64,000 bases of DNA from Claveliimonas intestinigallinarum (lineage in GTDB: Bacteria; Bacillota; Clostridia; Lachnospirales; Lachnospiraceae). The DNA is taken from positions 1 through 64,000 of the forward strand of contig DXED01000030.1 of assembly GCA_019115145.1 (NCBI GenBank), written 5' to 3'. Shown piece after piece: positions 16,232 to 24,150 of the stretch (position 1 is its first letter; each line of letters opens with the position of its first letter). Both the position numbers and the translations under genes were made by a program. Below the pieces are notes generated by a model, which ran no database searches, had not been told where the DNA came from, and saw only the letters and a list, made by a program, of their open reading frames with translations.

Positions 16232-17574
16232 TGCCATTAATCGGAGCAGTGGCGGACGACCTGACAGGCGCGACAACGACGGGTGTACTTCTTGCAAGGT
16301 CAAAAGCAAGGACAGCAGTATTTTTTAATGAAGAAGCAGCTTTAAAGGGAGAGGGAGTGGATGAGCTGGACGCCATCCTCATCAGCAGCAACAGCCGTCC
16401 TCTTCCGGCGAACGAGGCATATGCAAAGGTAAAATCGGCGACAGACGCCCTGAAGCGCATGGGCGTGAAATATTTTTCCAAGAGGATCGACACCACCCTG
16501 AGAGGCGGCGTGGGCGTGGAGATCGACGCCATGATGGACCAGGTGGGAGATGACTGCGTGGCGGTCGTAGTGCCGGCCATGCCCCAGTCCAGACGTATCC
16601 TTGTGGGCGGCTACTCTGTCATCGACGGCGTGGCCCTGATCAACACACCGGTGGCCCAGGATGTGCGGACGCCTGTGAAAGAAAACTATATTCCAAGACT
16701 TCTGGAGGGACAGACGAGGAGACAGGTTGAGCTTGTCACTTTGGACAAGGTGCTCCAGGGTGAGGAGGCTATCCGGGACGCCCTGAAGGAGGCCAGGGAA
16801 GCAGGCGGCGAGGTCATTGTCGTGGACGGTATCACCATTGAGGACGTGGAGGAGATCGCCAAGGCATGTATTGAGCTGAAGTGGAATGTGATCGCGGTGG
16901 ATCCGGGTCCCTTCACAGCCAAGCTGGCTTACTACAGAAATCTGATTAAAGAAGAGGAGCCGAACATTCCGCCTGAGGCGGATGAGACCGGCAAGACGGT
17001 CCTCATAGCGGCCGGAAGCGCCACACCTGTCACGAAGAAGCAGATGGAGGTGCTCTGCCAGGATCCCAGACATGTGCGCATCAGCGTGGATCCCATCAAG
17101 CTCATCGAGGGCGGGGACACAGCTCTGGACGAGGTGTTCCGGGCCGTACATATCGCGGAGGATCTGCTGAAATCCGACAACCAGCCCAGAGCCATCCTCT
17201 TTGAGACAGCCCTCCACGGGGAGCTTCTCAACCTGGATGAGGAGGACAACAAGCGGCATTATGCGGGCGGCATGAGCGCCAACAGGATCAATGCCGGACT
17301 TGGAACGATCATTTCCCAGCTCCTTGAGATCTGCGGAAGAGATAAGATTGCGGGACTTTATACAACGGGTGGTGACACCATGGTCAATGTGTGCTACCAG
17401 CTTGGTGTAGAGTGCATAGAAGTAATGGATTATGTAATTGCCCAGACAGACATTGGCAGGCTTGTGGGAAGCTATGACGGGCTTCCGATCGTGGGCAAGG
17501 GCGGACTCACCGGAAACGACCACACAGCATGCGATATCGTGGATCGTCTGTTCCGGGAGGCTGCAAGAAAGTAG
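16231..17574 (+). CDS. Four-carbon acid sugar kinase (DUF1537, DtnK/DenK type)
   Basis: 447 residues. The N-terminal substrate domain opens with IGAVADDLTGATTTGVLLA and contains SKRIDTTLRG. The C-terminal nucleotide domain contains LIAAGSATPVT, the glycine-rich TGGDTM near residue 373, and SYDGLPIVGKGGLTGND. DUF1537 proteins phosphorylate D-threonate or D-erythronate at the 4-hydroxyl. The 1-base overlap with pdxA2 and a shared GGAGAAAGG site point to translational coupling. Which epimer is used cannot be read from sequence. Confidence 0.88.
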   Translation: MPLIGAVADDLTGATTTGVLLARSKARTAVFFNEEAALKGEGVDELDAILISSNSRPLPANEAYAKVKSATDALKRMGVKYFSKRIDTTLRGGVGVEIDAMMDQVGDDCVAVVVPAMPQSRRILVGGYSVIDGVALINTPVAQDVRTPVKENYIPRLLEGQTRRQVELVTLDKVLQGEEAIRDALKEAREAGGEVIVVDGITIEDVEEIAKACIELKWNVIAVDPGPFTAKLAYYRNLIKEEEPNIPPEADETGKTVLIAAGSATPVTKKQMEVLCQDPRHVRISVDPIKLIEGGDTALDEVFRAVHIAEDLLKSDNQPRAILFETALHGELLNLDEEDNKRHYAGGMSANRINAGLGTIISQLLEICGRDKIAGLYTTGGDTMVNVCYQLGVECIEVMDYVIAQTDIGRLVGSYDGLPIVGKGGLTGNDHTACDIVDRLFREAARK

Positions 17575-17616
17575 GAAACCACAAAGTATGAAGTAAGGTT
17601 TGGAGGAAGTGCAAAA

Positions 17617-18666
17617 ATGAGTGAAAACACAGAAGTAAAGAAACCAAAAGATCTGGATCTTTTGAACAAAATGAAAAAGCTGCCGGGCGGACTTGTCATC
17701 ATCCCCCTGGTAATCGCGGTGCTGCTTGCCACGTTCTGCCCCCAGGTTTATCAGGTGGGCGGCTATGTGACAGCCCTGTTCTACGATGGCAACTCCTGTA
17801 TGATGGGATTTTTCCTGATCGTATGCGGATCCGCCATCAACATTAAGCAGGTTGGTATGCCTCTCTACAAGGGCGTGACGCTGACAGCCACCAAGTTCCT
17901 TCTTGGCGTGATCATCGGTATGCTGGTAAGCGCCATCTGCGGACCGGAAGGGTTCCTTGGCATCGCTCCCTTCGTATGGATCGCGACCATCACGAACTCA
18001 AACGGATCCCTGTACATTTCCCTGTCCGCTCAGTTTGGTAACGCGACAGACACAGGAGCTATCTCCATCCTGTCCCTGAACGACGGACCGTTCTTCACAC
18101 TGATCGCTCTGGGAGCTACAGGACTGGCGTCTATCCCGATCGACTCTCTGATCGCAGTACTTGTTCCGCTGCTCATCGGCTTCATCTGGGGTAACTTAGA
18201 CGCAGGCTTCAGAAAGGCATGCGCGACAGCTCAGCCGATCGTCACCTTCTTCATGACGATCTCCATCGGAGCAAAGACAGATGTCAACACCATCATCACA
18301 GCAGGCGCTGCCGGCATCGTTCTCGGTCTGGTATCCGCTGCTACAGCAGTGATCTTCTTCTTCACAAACAACATTCTTCTTCCGAAGAAGGAGAGAAACG
18401 CCATGGGCGCTGCCATCGGTACGACTGCTCTGAACTCTGCCATGACACCTGCGGCAGTAGGCGAGGCAGACCCGGCTATGGCTCAGTACGTAGATATGGC
18501 TACAGCACAGTGCGCGACAGCATCCGTTGTTACCCTGTTCCTCTGCCCGTTCATCACAGCATTCTTCGACAAACTGATGCAGAAGAAACAGCTTGGCATC
18601 TACTCACCGGAGGGCTGGGCACGCTACAAGGTTGACTCAAGCGTACCGGCTCCGGTAGCAGAATAA
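17617..18666 (+). CDS. 2-keto-3-deoxygluconate permease family transporter (KdgT-like)
   Basis: 349 residues, almost entirely hydrophobic, with about ten membrane segments after a charged 20-residue start (NKMKKLPGGLVIIPLVI). Landmarks include CPQVYQVGG, NSNGSLYISLSAQFG and GTTALNSAMTPAAVGEADP. The family imports acid sugars by proton symport. Sitting behind the kinase and dehydrogenase, it probably brings in the four-carbon acid sugar itself. It is the last gene before a terminator at 18725. Confidence 0.85.
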   Translation: MSENTEVKKPKDLDLLNKMKKLPGGLVIIPLVIAVLLATFCPQVYQVGGYVTALFYDGNSCMMGFFLIVCGSAINIKQVGMPLYKGVTLTATKFLLGVIIGMLVSAICGPEGFLGIAPFVWIATITNSNGSLYISLSAQFGNATDTGAISILSLNDGPFFTLIALGATGLASIPIDSLIAVLVPLLIGFIWGNLDAGFRKACATAQPIVTFFMTISIGAKTDVNTIITAGAAGIVLGLVSAATAVIFFFTNNILLPKKERNAMGAAIGTTALNSAMTPAAVGEADPAMAQYVDMATAQCATASVVTLFLCPFITAFFDKLMQKKQLGIYSPEGWARYKVDSSVPAPVAE

Positions 18667-18719
18667 GAAACCGAAACAAAAATAAACGAAAAAAATCGAA
18701 CATAATTCATTACAAAAAA

Positions 18720-18748
18720 GTGAAAAAAGTCCTCTTATATGTTACAAT
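18720..18748 (+). promoter_or_regulatory. Candidate promoter of the YcxB-like gene inside a terminator loop
   Basis: GTGAAA and TACAAT with a 17-base spacer. The -10 element lies in the loop of the upstream operon's terminator hairpin. Confidence 0.45.
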
Positions 18749-18776
18749 AGGGTTGTGCATATTAAGAGGACTTTTT
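18725..18776 (+). terminator. Terminator of the pdxA2 operon
   Basis: Perfect 13-bp arms AAAAGTCCTCTTA and TAAGAGGACTTTT with a 25-base loop and a following T. The large loop carries a probable promoter for the next gene. Confidence 0.65.
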
Positions 18777-18802
18777 AAAATCAGGAGAGAGGTACTTTAC
18801 AT

Positions 18803-19306
18803 ATGGAAAAACTGAAGGTGCAGCTTACAAAGGAGCAGTTGTTTGACTTCCTTTTATATCATACATTTTCAAAGGCATCCGGCTTCCTTGTGAATATGCT
18901 GGGAATGTGCGTGATCGTGCTGGGAGCCGTCATGCAGTTCATTGGAAAGATCCAGTTTGGGCAGTTTGTCCTCTATGTGATCGCCGGTGTCGTGGTACTG
19001 GGCTATACGCCGCTGCTGCTAAGGCACAGGGCAAAGAAACAGATGGAGGTCAATCCGGAGTACAGAGACCCCAGGGAATACACCTTTTCCGATGAGGGGA
19101 TCTGTGTGGCACAGAACGGGGAGGAGAAAACGTATGACTGGAGTAAGATCCAGCGCACGGTGACAACTCCCAAGACCATCGGCATCTACTACGGAAAGGA
19201 CCTGGCCTTTATCATCCCGAAGGAGGCCTTTGGAGACAGGTTCGTGCCGGTTATACAGATGGTGGTGCAGCACATTGGGTTGAACAATGTAAGGCTGACT
19301 CAGTAG
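18803..19306 (+). CDS. YcxB-like membrane protein
   Basis: 167 residues. Two adjacent membrane helices lie at about residues 28-72 (NMLGMCVIVLGAVMQFIG and FVLYVIAGVVVLGY), followed by a soluble domain with FSDEGICVAQNGEEKTYDWSKI. That is the pattern of the YcxB/PF14317 family: two helices and a PH-like C-terminal domain. Function is unknown. It lies between the acid-sugar operon and a DeoR gene 32 bases downstream and may be cotranscribed with the latter. Confidence 0.65.
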   Translation: MEKLKVQLTKEQLFDFLLYHTFSKASGFLVNMLGMCVIVLGAVMQFIGKIQFGQFVLYVIAGVVVLGYTPLLLRHRAKKQMEVNPEYRDPREYTFSDEGICVAQNGEEKTYDWSKIQRTVTTPKTIGIYYGKDLAFIIPKEAFGDRFVPVIQMVVQHIGLNNVRLTQ

Positions 19307-19338
19307 CAGAATATTTTTGAGATACAGGGGGAGTCGCT

Positions 19339-20100
19339 ATGGAAGAGCGCAGGCAGGCAATACTGAGAGAACTGGAAGAAAAGGGGAAGGTCCGGGTGGC
19401 GGACTTGAGCCGTGAGCTCGGATGCTCGGAGGTGACCATCCGCAACGACATCAAGAGCATGAGCGCGGAGGGATTGCTGAAGCGCACCCACGGCGGCGCG
19501 GTCAGCCTGGAGCAGAACATGGCCCGGAAGTACAGGGCTGAGACCATTTACCGGCATGTGGACCGGAAAAAGGCTATCGCGGCCCGGGCCTATGAGTACA
19601 TTGAGGACAGGGATACCATCATCATAGACGACGCGTCCAGCAGCTTTTACCTGGCCCTGCACATCAAGAGCCATCCGGAGAAAAGAGTGGCTGTGGTCAC
19701 CAACTCCCTCCTCGTGGGGAATGAGCTGGCGGGCATCGACCATGTGGAGCTGTACATGATCGGCGGCTATGTGGGCGGCCATCTGGCGGCCAGCATGGGA
19801 GAGTCGGCTGTGGAGAACATGGAGCACTTCCACGTGGACAAGGGCTTTATCGGCGTCCACGGCATTAATTTTGAGGCGGGACTCACCTCCATCGCCACAC
19901 CCCAGATGCAGGTGAAGCGGGCTATACTGAAGGCCTCCAGGGAAGTCTACGTGCTGGCCGACAGCAGCAAGTTCGGCGGCGGTTATCTGTCCGTCATCTG
20001 CCCCATTGACCGTGTGGACACGATCATCACGGACAGGGAGGTCTCAAAGGAAAATATTGCTATCGCCAGAGAGATGAAGGTGCCTCTCGTGATCGCGTAG
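19339..20100 (+). CDS. DeoR/GlpR-family transcriptional regulator
   Basis: 253 residues. The N-terminal helix-turn-helix has RRQAILRELEEKGKVRVADL and SEVTIRNDIKSMSAEGLLKRTHGGAV. The C-terminal ISOCOT-fold sensor domain has DASSSFYLALHI, VTNSLLVGNELAG and ADSSKFGGGYLSVICPI. DeoR proteins are usually repressors that sense a phosphorylated sugar intermediate. Its place after the acid-sugar genes makes it the likely regulator of pdxA2-kinase-permease and perhaps tpiA, which is inference. Confidence 0.88.
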   Translation: MEERRQAILRELEEKGKVRVADLSRELGCSEVTIRNDIKSMSAEGLLKRTHGGAVSLEQNMARKYRAETIYRHVDRKKAIAARAYEYIEDRDTIIIDDASSSFYLALHIKSHPEKRVAVVTNSLLVGNELAGIDHVELYMIGGYVGGHLAASMGESAVENMEHFHVDKGFIGVHGINFEAGLTSIATPQMQVKRAILKASREVYVLADSSKFGGGYLSVICPIDRVDTIITDREVSKENIAIAREMKVPLVIA

Positions 20101-20115
20101 TTTCGTGGAAGAGTA

Positions 20116-20144
20116 TTGAAATACAGAAATTGCTGTGTTATAGT
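20116..20144 (+). promoter_or_regulatory. Promoter of antitoxin RNA 2
   Basis: TTGAAA, 17 bases, TATAGT, identical in elements and spacing to the promoter at 9228. Confidence 0.65.
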
Positions 20145-20150
20145 ATACAT

Positions 20151-20240
20151 ATAAAGAGCAGCCGCTGTAAGTGGCCGGCTCCCAAGAAATAGTTATAAAA
20201 ACTGCCCTGGCTCGCCAAAGTCACAGGGCAGTTTTATTTT
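20151..20240 (+). ncRNA. Candidate RatA-like antisense antitoxin RNA 2
   Basis: A predicted RNA of about 90 bases with a 5' hairpin (AGCCG... CCGGCT) and a terminator stem. Its GAGCAGCCG start and CTCGCCAAAGT loop are shared with the RNA at 9263. It converges on, and slightly overlaps the end of, a 31-codon toxin gene. Confidence 0.6.
20198..20240. terminator. Shared terminator of toxin and antitoxin RNA 2
   Basis: A perfect 12-bp stem AAAACTGCCCTG/CAGGGCAGTTTT followed by ATTTT; the A-run on the other side serves the opposite strand. Confidence 0.75.
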
Positions 20241-20329
20241 CGCCGATTGTTCCTATCTATGTAGGTCAGCAATGCAATCAGAAACATTCCAAATGTCAGC
20301 ATAAGAGATAAGGCATCAGAAATATCCAT
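20234..20329 (-). CDS. Type I toxin, small hydrophobic peptide (putative holin-like toxin)
   Basis: 31 residues, beginning MDISDALSLMLTFGMFLIAL and ending in a basic tail DRNNRRK. The start at 20329 is fixed by GGAGGG seven bases upstream; the ATG at 20335 lies too close to it. FGMF-IALLTYI is shared with the peptide at 9375 and with TxpA-like toxins. It is a membrane-targeting type I toxin by family resemblance. Confidence 0.75.
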   Translation of the reverse strand: MDISDALSLMLTFGMFLIALLTYIDRNNRRK

Positions 20330-20394
20330 ATGCATCCCTCCCTTCATTTTTATCATGCGGGAGGCATCCGCCCTGTATGCGGCTGCTCACAGAG

Positions 20395-20423
20395 AGAATA
20401 ACATAAATAAACATAAATCTCAA
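20395..20423 (-). promoter_or_regulatory. Toxin promoter 2
   Basis: On the minus strand, TTGAGA and TATTCT with a 17-base spacer, giving a leader of about 60 bases. Confidence 0.5.
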
Positions 20424-20537
20424 TTGCTCCAGGAGAGCTTTATGTTTTTTGTATAGTATTACATAAAAATATATCCGTGGCAAAACGTCATCCTCCTGCA
20501 TATGCTGAGATAGAAAGCATATGCGGGAGGAATTTTT

Positions 20538-21398
20538 ATGCCCTATTCGATCATGATGGATGCCGGACACGGGGGCCGGGATCCCGGAGCAGTCTACAAT
20601 GGACGGCAGGAAAAGGACGACACGCTGCGGCTCGCACTGGCTGTGGGGGAGATCCTGCAGAACCGGGGGATCGACGTGGAGTACACCAGAACGACGGACG
20701 TGTATGAGACGCCCTACGAGAAGGCCATGGAGGCCAACCAGGCGGGGGTGGATCTTTTCATCTCCATCCACCGGAATTCATTTCCAACGGACAACGAGGT
20801 CTCCGGGGTGGAGTCCCTTGTGTATGACCTGTCCGGGCTGAAGCTGGAGATCGCGGAGGCCATCGATGAGGAGCTGGCCACGGTGGGCTTTGTGGACCTG
20901 GGAGTGAAGGCAAGGCCTAATCTTGTGGTGCTCAAGAGGACAAAGATGCCGGCTGTGCTGGTGGAGACGGGATTTATCAACTCGGACACGGACAATATGC
21001 TGTTTGACCAGAACTTTGACGATATTGCCCTGGCTATCGCGGAGGCCATACTGGACACACTGCAGCGGAACGGCCTTGTGGAGGACAGCTCTCAGGGGAC
21101 GCCGGAGGCCGAGGCAGGCGGTATGGGAAATCAGAATACGGCCTACGAAAATGACAATGAGTTTGAGAACCAGACAGTGCCGGACTACCGGGTGCAGGCC
21201 GGCGCCTTCCGCAACAGGTCCTATGCGGAGCGGCTGCGGAACGAGCTGCTGGAGCAGGATTTCCCGGCCTACATCGATGACTCGGACGGCTACCTCCGGG
21301 TTCAGGTGGGAAATTTTGGCACTCTGGACGAGGCGGCGGACATGGAGCAGAGGCTGAAGAGGGCCGGCTACGCCACGGTGATCGTCGCGGCGCCGTAA
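20538..21398 (+). CDS. N-acetylmuramoyl-L-alanine amidase with C-terminal SPOR domain
   Basis: 286 residues. Residues 1-175 are an Amidase_3 domain: zinc ligands in MDAGHGGRDPGA (His near residue 10), a Glu in the following helix, SIHRNS near residue 76, and the catalytic Glu in LVETGFINS. An acidic Gln/Asn linker leads to a SPOR domain (about 212-286: YRVQAGAFRNRSYAERL, LRVQVGNFG), which binds denuded glycan at septa. No signal peptide is visible, unusual for a wall hydrolase but seen in related clostridial proteins. It cleaves the stem peptide from MurNAc, with a role in division or spore formation. Confidence 0.88.
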   Translation: MPYSIMMDAGHGGRDPGAVYNGRQEKDDTLRLALAVGEILQNRGIDVEYTRTTDVYETPYEKAMEANQAGVDLFISIHRNSFPTDNEVSGVESLVYDLSGLKLEIAEAIDEELATVGFVDLGVKARPNLVVLKRTKMPAVLVETGFINSDTDNMLFDQNFDDIALAIAEAILDTLQRNGLVEDSSQGTPEAEAGGMGNQNTAYENDNEFENQTVPDYRVQAGAFRNRSYAERLRNELLEQDFPAYIDDSDGYLRVQVGNFGTLDEAADMEQRLKRAGYATVIVAAP

Positions 21399-21533
21399 GT
21401 GACGGCGCCGGGCGCGCCCGGACCGCCGCAGGGGCGGACCGGCAGAAGGGGCGGCCTCACACGCGGCGATCCCGGTATGGCTTTCCCGGCGGATTTGTGA
21501 TAAGATAGGTCCAGTAAATCTGGAGGTAAAGAC

Positions 21534-22250
21534 ATGGCAGATAAGATGAGTTTCCAGCAGAAGCTGGCAGACATCATGAAGCTGGCGCAGGAAAACGGCA
21601 TGCGCATGACAGCGGAGGAGACAGAACAGTTTTTTGAGGACGACGGGCTCACGAAGGAGCAGATGGATCTTGTATTCGACTACCTTCTCTCCCAGAAGGT
21701 GGCGGTGCAGGGGTATGTGAGAAAGCCCGGCACAGTGCAGGAGTCCGGGGATGGAGAGGAAATGCCCGGGTCGGATGCCCTGAGCGCGGAGGAAAAGGAG
21801 TACCTGGAGGACTATCTCCGCCAGATAGGGGAGCTGCAGGCGACCTCTGAGGAGGAGGCAAGGCTTGCCCTCTATCTCCGGCTGGTATACGAGGAGGCGG
21901 TGAAGCTGCACAGGGAGGAGGTCTTTATCGGCGACATGATCCAGGAGGGCAATGCGGCCCTTGTGGAGGCGATGGATCTGCACCCTGCCGGGGAGGGCGA
22001 GCAGGAGCTGGTGATGGCTGATGTCCGCGCGGCCATGCGGGCTCTTCTCGCGTCCCAGACAGAGATGAAACGGCGGGATCGGAAGATGGTGAACCAGGTC
22101 ACAAGGCTGGACGAGACGATCAAGCAGATGACTGACGAGCTGGGCCGGAAGGTGGACGTGCAGGAAGTGGCAGAGCGGTTGGAACTGACAGAGGAGCAGG
22201 TCAGGGATATCCTGAAGCTGACAGGGGAGGAGCCGGAGGACGAAAAATAG
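21534..22250 (+). CDS. Truncated sigma-70-like protein lacking regions 2.3-2.4 and 4
   Basis: 238 residues behind GGAGG. The N-terminus resembles sigma region 1.1 (GMRMTAEETEQFFEDDGLT, residues 22-40). YLRQIGEL near residue 94 resembles region 1.2. IGDMIQEGNAALVEAMDLH (132-150) matches region 2.1/2.2. Residues 201-230 (DELGRKVDVQEVAERL, then EEQVRDILKL) match region 3.0. The YATWWIRQAI-type -10 recognition segment is absent, and the protein stops before region 3.2 and all of region 4. It may bind core RNA polymerase without promoter specificity, or be a degenerate factor. It stands just upstream of murB. Confidence 0.6.
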   Translation: MADKMSFQQKLADIMKLAQENGMRMTAEETEQFFEDDGLTKEQMDLVFDYLLSQKVAVQGYVRKPGTVQESGDGEEMPGSDALSAEEKEYLEDYLRQIGELQATSEEEARLALYLRLVYEEAVKLHREEVFIGDMIQEGNAALVEAMDLHPAGEGEQELVMADVRAAMRALLASQTEMKRRDRKMVNQVTRLDETIKQMTDELGRKVDVQEVAERLELTEEQVRDILKLTGEEPEDEK

Positions 22251-22318
22251 CGCGGCGTTGAATTTCTCCTTCAAGTGTTGTATGATGAACAGTGGAAAAA
22301 GACAGAAAGGTTTAGGTT

Positions 22319-23230
22319 ATGAAAGAGAAATTTGAGCATAGATTAGAACAGGCAGTGGGCGCTGAGAGGATTTTCCGCGAGGAGCCCATGAAGCTGCACA
22401 CCACCTTCCGCATCGGGGGGCCGGCGCAGTATCTGGTGGCGCCCCGCACAAAGGAGGAGGTGCAGGAGGTGGTCCGCCTCTGCAGGGAGGAGGGAATGCC
22501 CTGGTATATTATAGGAAACGGGAGCAACCTTCTTGTCTCGGATAAGGGATACAGAGGCGTGGTGATACAGCTCTTCAAGGATTTCGCTGACATCCGGACA
22601 GAGGGGACGAGGATCTTCGCGCGGGCCGGAGCCTCCCTGGCAAAGATCGCGGCGGAGGCTCTCAGGAACAGCCTGACCGGCTTTGAGTTCGCCGCCGGCA
22701 TACCGGGAACCCTGGGCGGCGCCTGCATCATGAACGCCGGCGCCTACGGCGGTGAGATGAAAGATGTGCTGGAGTCTGTCACTGTCCTTGACGGCCAGGG
22801 GGACATCCGGGTGCTGCCAAGGGAGGAGCTGGACATGGGCTACCGCACCAGCCGGGCGGCCCGGGAGGGCTATATCGTCCTGGAGGCGGTGATCGCCCTG
22901 GAGCCGGGAGATGAGTCAAAGATCCGGGAAAAGCTGGAGGATCTGAAGGAGAGGCGCACCAGCAAGCAGCCCCTGGAGTATCCAAGCGCGGGGAGCACCT
23001 TCAAGAGGCCGGAGGGCTACTTTGCCGGCAAGCTGATACAGGATGCGGGCCTGCGGGGCCTGCGCGTAGGGGATGCCATGGTGTCGGAGAAGCACTGCGG
23101 CTTTGTCATCAACTGCGGAAGCGCTACCGCGGCGGACGTGGACAGGCTGATCCGTCAGGTACAGGAGCGTGTGAGAGAAAACTCCGGAGTGACGCTGGAG
23201 CCGGAGGTAAAGAGACTGGGAGAGTTTTAG
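22319..23230 (+). CDS. murB: UDP-N-acetylenolpyruvoylglucosamine reductase
   Basis: 303 residues. MurB uses FAD and NADPH to reduce enolpyruvyl-UDP-GlcNAc to UDP-MurNAc in peptidoglycan synthesis. The FAD-binding domain shows TTFRIGGPAQYLV, GNGSNLLVSDKGYRG and GIPGTLGG. Active-site residues are visible in MGYRTSRA, in the Ser of SAGSTFKRPEGYFAG, and in the Glu of VTLEPEVKRLG. Length and motifs fit the type II (Bacillus-like) enzymes. rapZ starts two bases after the stop. Confidence 0.95.
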   Translation: MKEKFEHRLEQAVGAERIFREEPMKLHTTFRIGGPAQYLVAPRTKEEVQEVVRLCREEGMPWYIIGNGSNLLVSDKGYRGVVIQLFKDFADIRTEGTRIFARAGASLAKIAAEALRNSLTGFEFAAGIPGTLGGACIMNAGAYGGEMKDVLESVTVLDGQGDIRVLPREELDMGYRTSRAAREGYIVLEAVIALEPGDESKIREKLEDLKERRTSKQPLEYPSAGSTFKRPEGYFAGKLIQDAGLRGLRVGDAMVSEKHCGFVINCGSATAADVDRLIRQVQERVRENSGVTLEPEVKRLGEF

Positions 23231-23232
23231 AC

Positions 23233-24114
23233 ATGAGATTTATCATTGTGACCGGAATGTCGGGGGCGGGGAAGAGCACAGCCCTCAAGATGCTGGAGGA
23301 TGCAGGCTACTTCTGCGTGGACAATCTGCCTGTGCAGCTTGTGCCCAAGCTGGGGGAGCTGCTCATTGTGCCGGGGACGGAGATTAACAAGATCGCCCTG
23401 GGCATGGACATCCGCAGCGGCCAGGGGATCGACGACCTGGAGCAGTCCCTGGAGGCCCTGGACCGGATGAAGATCAAGTACGAGGTGCTGTTTCTGGAGG
23501 CCTCCGACGAGGTGCTGATCAAGAGGTACAAGGAGACCCGGCGCAGCCATCCCCTGGCCGGGGGCGGCCGGGTGGACGAGGGCATACGCAAGGAGAGGGA
23601 GAAGCTGGCCTTCCTGAAAAAGAGGGCGGACTACTTGGTGGACACCAGCCGGATGCTCACAAGAGAGCTGCGGGCAGAGCTGCACAAGATCTTTGTGGAG
23701 AACAAGGACTACAAGAACCTCTACATCACCGTGTTGTCCTTTGGATTTAAATACGGGCTCCCAAGCGATGCGGATCTGGTATTTGATGTGCGCTTTCTGC
23801 CCAACCCGTACTATATCGATGAGCTGAGGCCCAAGAGCGGGCTTGATCCGGAGGTGCGGGACTACGTTATGTCCAGCGACACGGCCCGGCAGTTTCTTGA
23901 CAAGCTGACGGACATGATCCGCTTTCTGATCCCCAATTATGTGTCTGAGGGGAAGACACAGCTTGTCATCGCCATCGGCTGCACGGGAGGAAAGCACCGG
24001 TCTGTCACGCTGGCGGGCGCCCTCTACGGGGAGCTGGCCAGGGAGGAGCAGGACTACGGCATCAAGATCGAGCACAGGGACATCGGCAAGGATGCGGTGA
24101 CAAAGGGAAAATAG
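23233..24114 (+). CDS. rapZ: RapZ/YvcJ nucleotide-binding protein
   Basis: 293 residues. A Walker A motif (TGMSGAGKST, residues 7-16) opens the kinase-like N-terminal domain, which has the typical DAGYFCVDNLP. The C-terminal domain contains FGFKYG, DVRFLPNPYY and GCTGGKHRSV. In E. coli RapZ guides RNase E to the small RNA GlmZ and senses glucosamine 6-phosphate. In Firmicutes YvcJ binds nucleotides and its targets are less clear. The place between murB and whiA is typical, except that yvcK is missing between them. Confidence 0.93.
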   Translation: MRFIIVTGMSGAGKSTALKMLEDAGYFCVDNLPVQLVPKLGELLIVPGTEINKIALGMDIRSGQGIDDLEQSLEALDRMKIKYEVLFLEASDEVLIKRYKETRRSHPLAGGGRVDEGIRKEREKLAFLKKRADYLVDTSRMLTRELRAELHKIFVENKDYKNLYITVLSFGFKYGLPSDADLVFDVRFLPNPYYIDELRPKSGLDPEVRDYVMSSDTARQFLDKLTDMIRFLIPNYVSEGKTQLVIAIGCTGGKHRSVTLAGALYGELAREEQDYGIKIEHRDIGKDAVTKGK

Positions 24115-24150
24115 CAGCGGAAAACGCGGAGAAAAGAAGCAGGGATAGAT

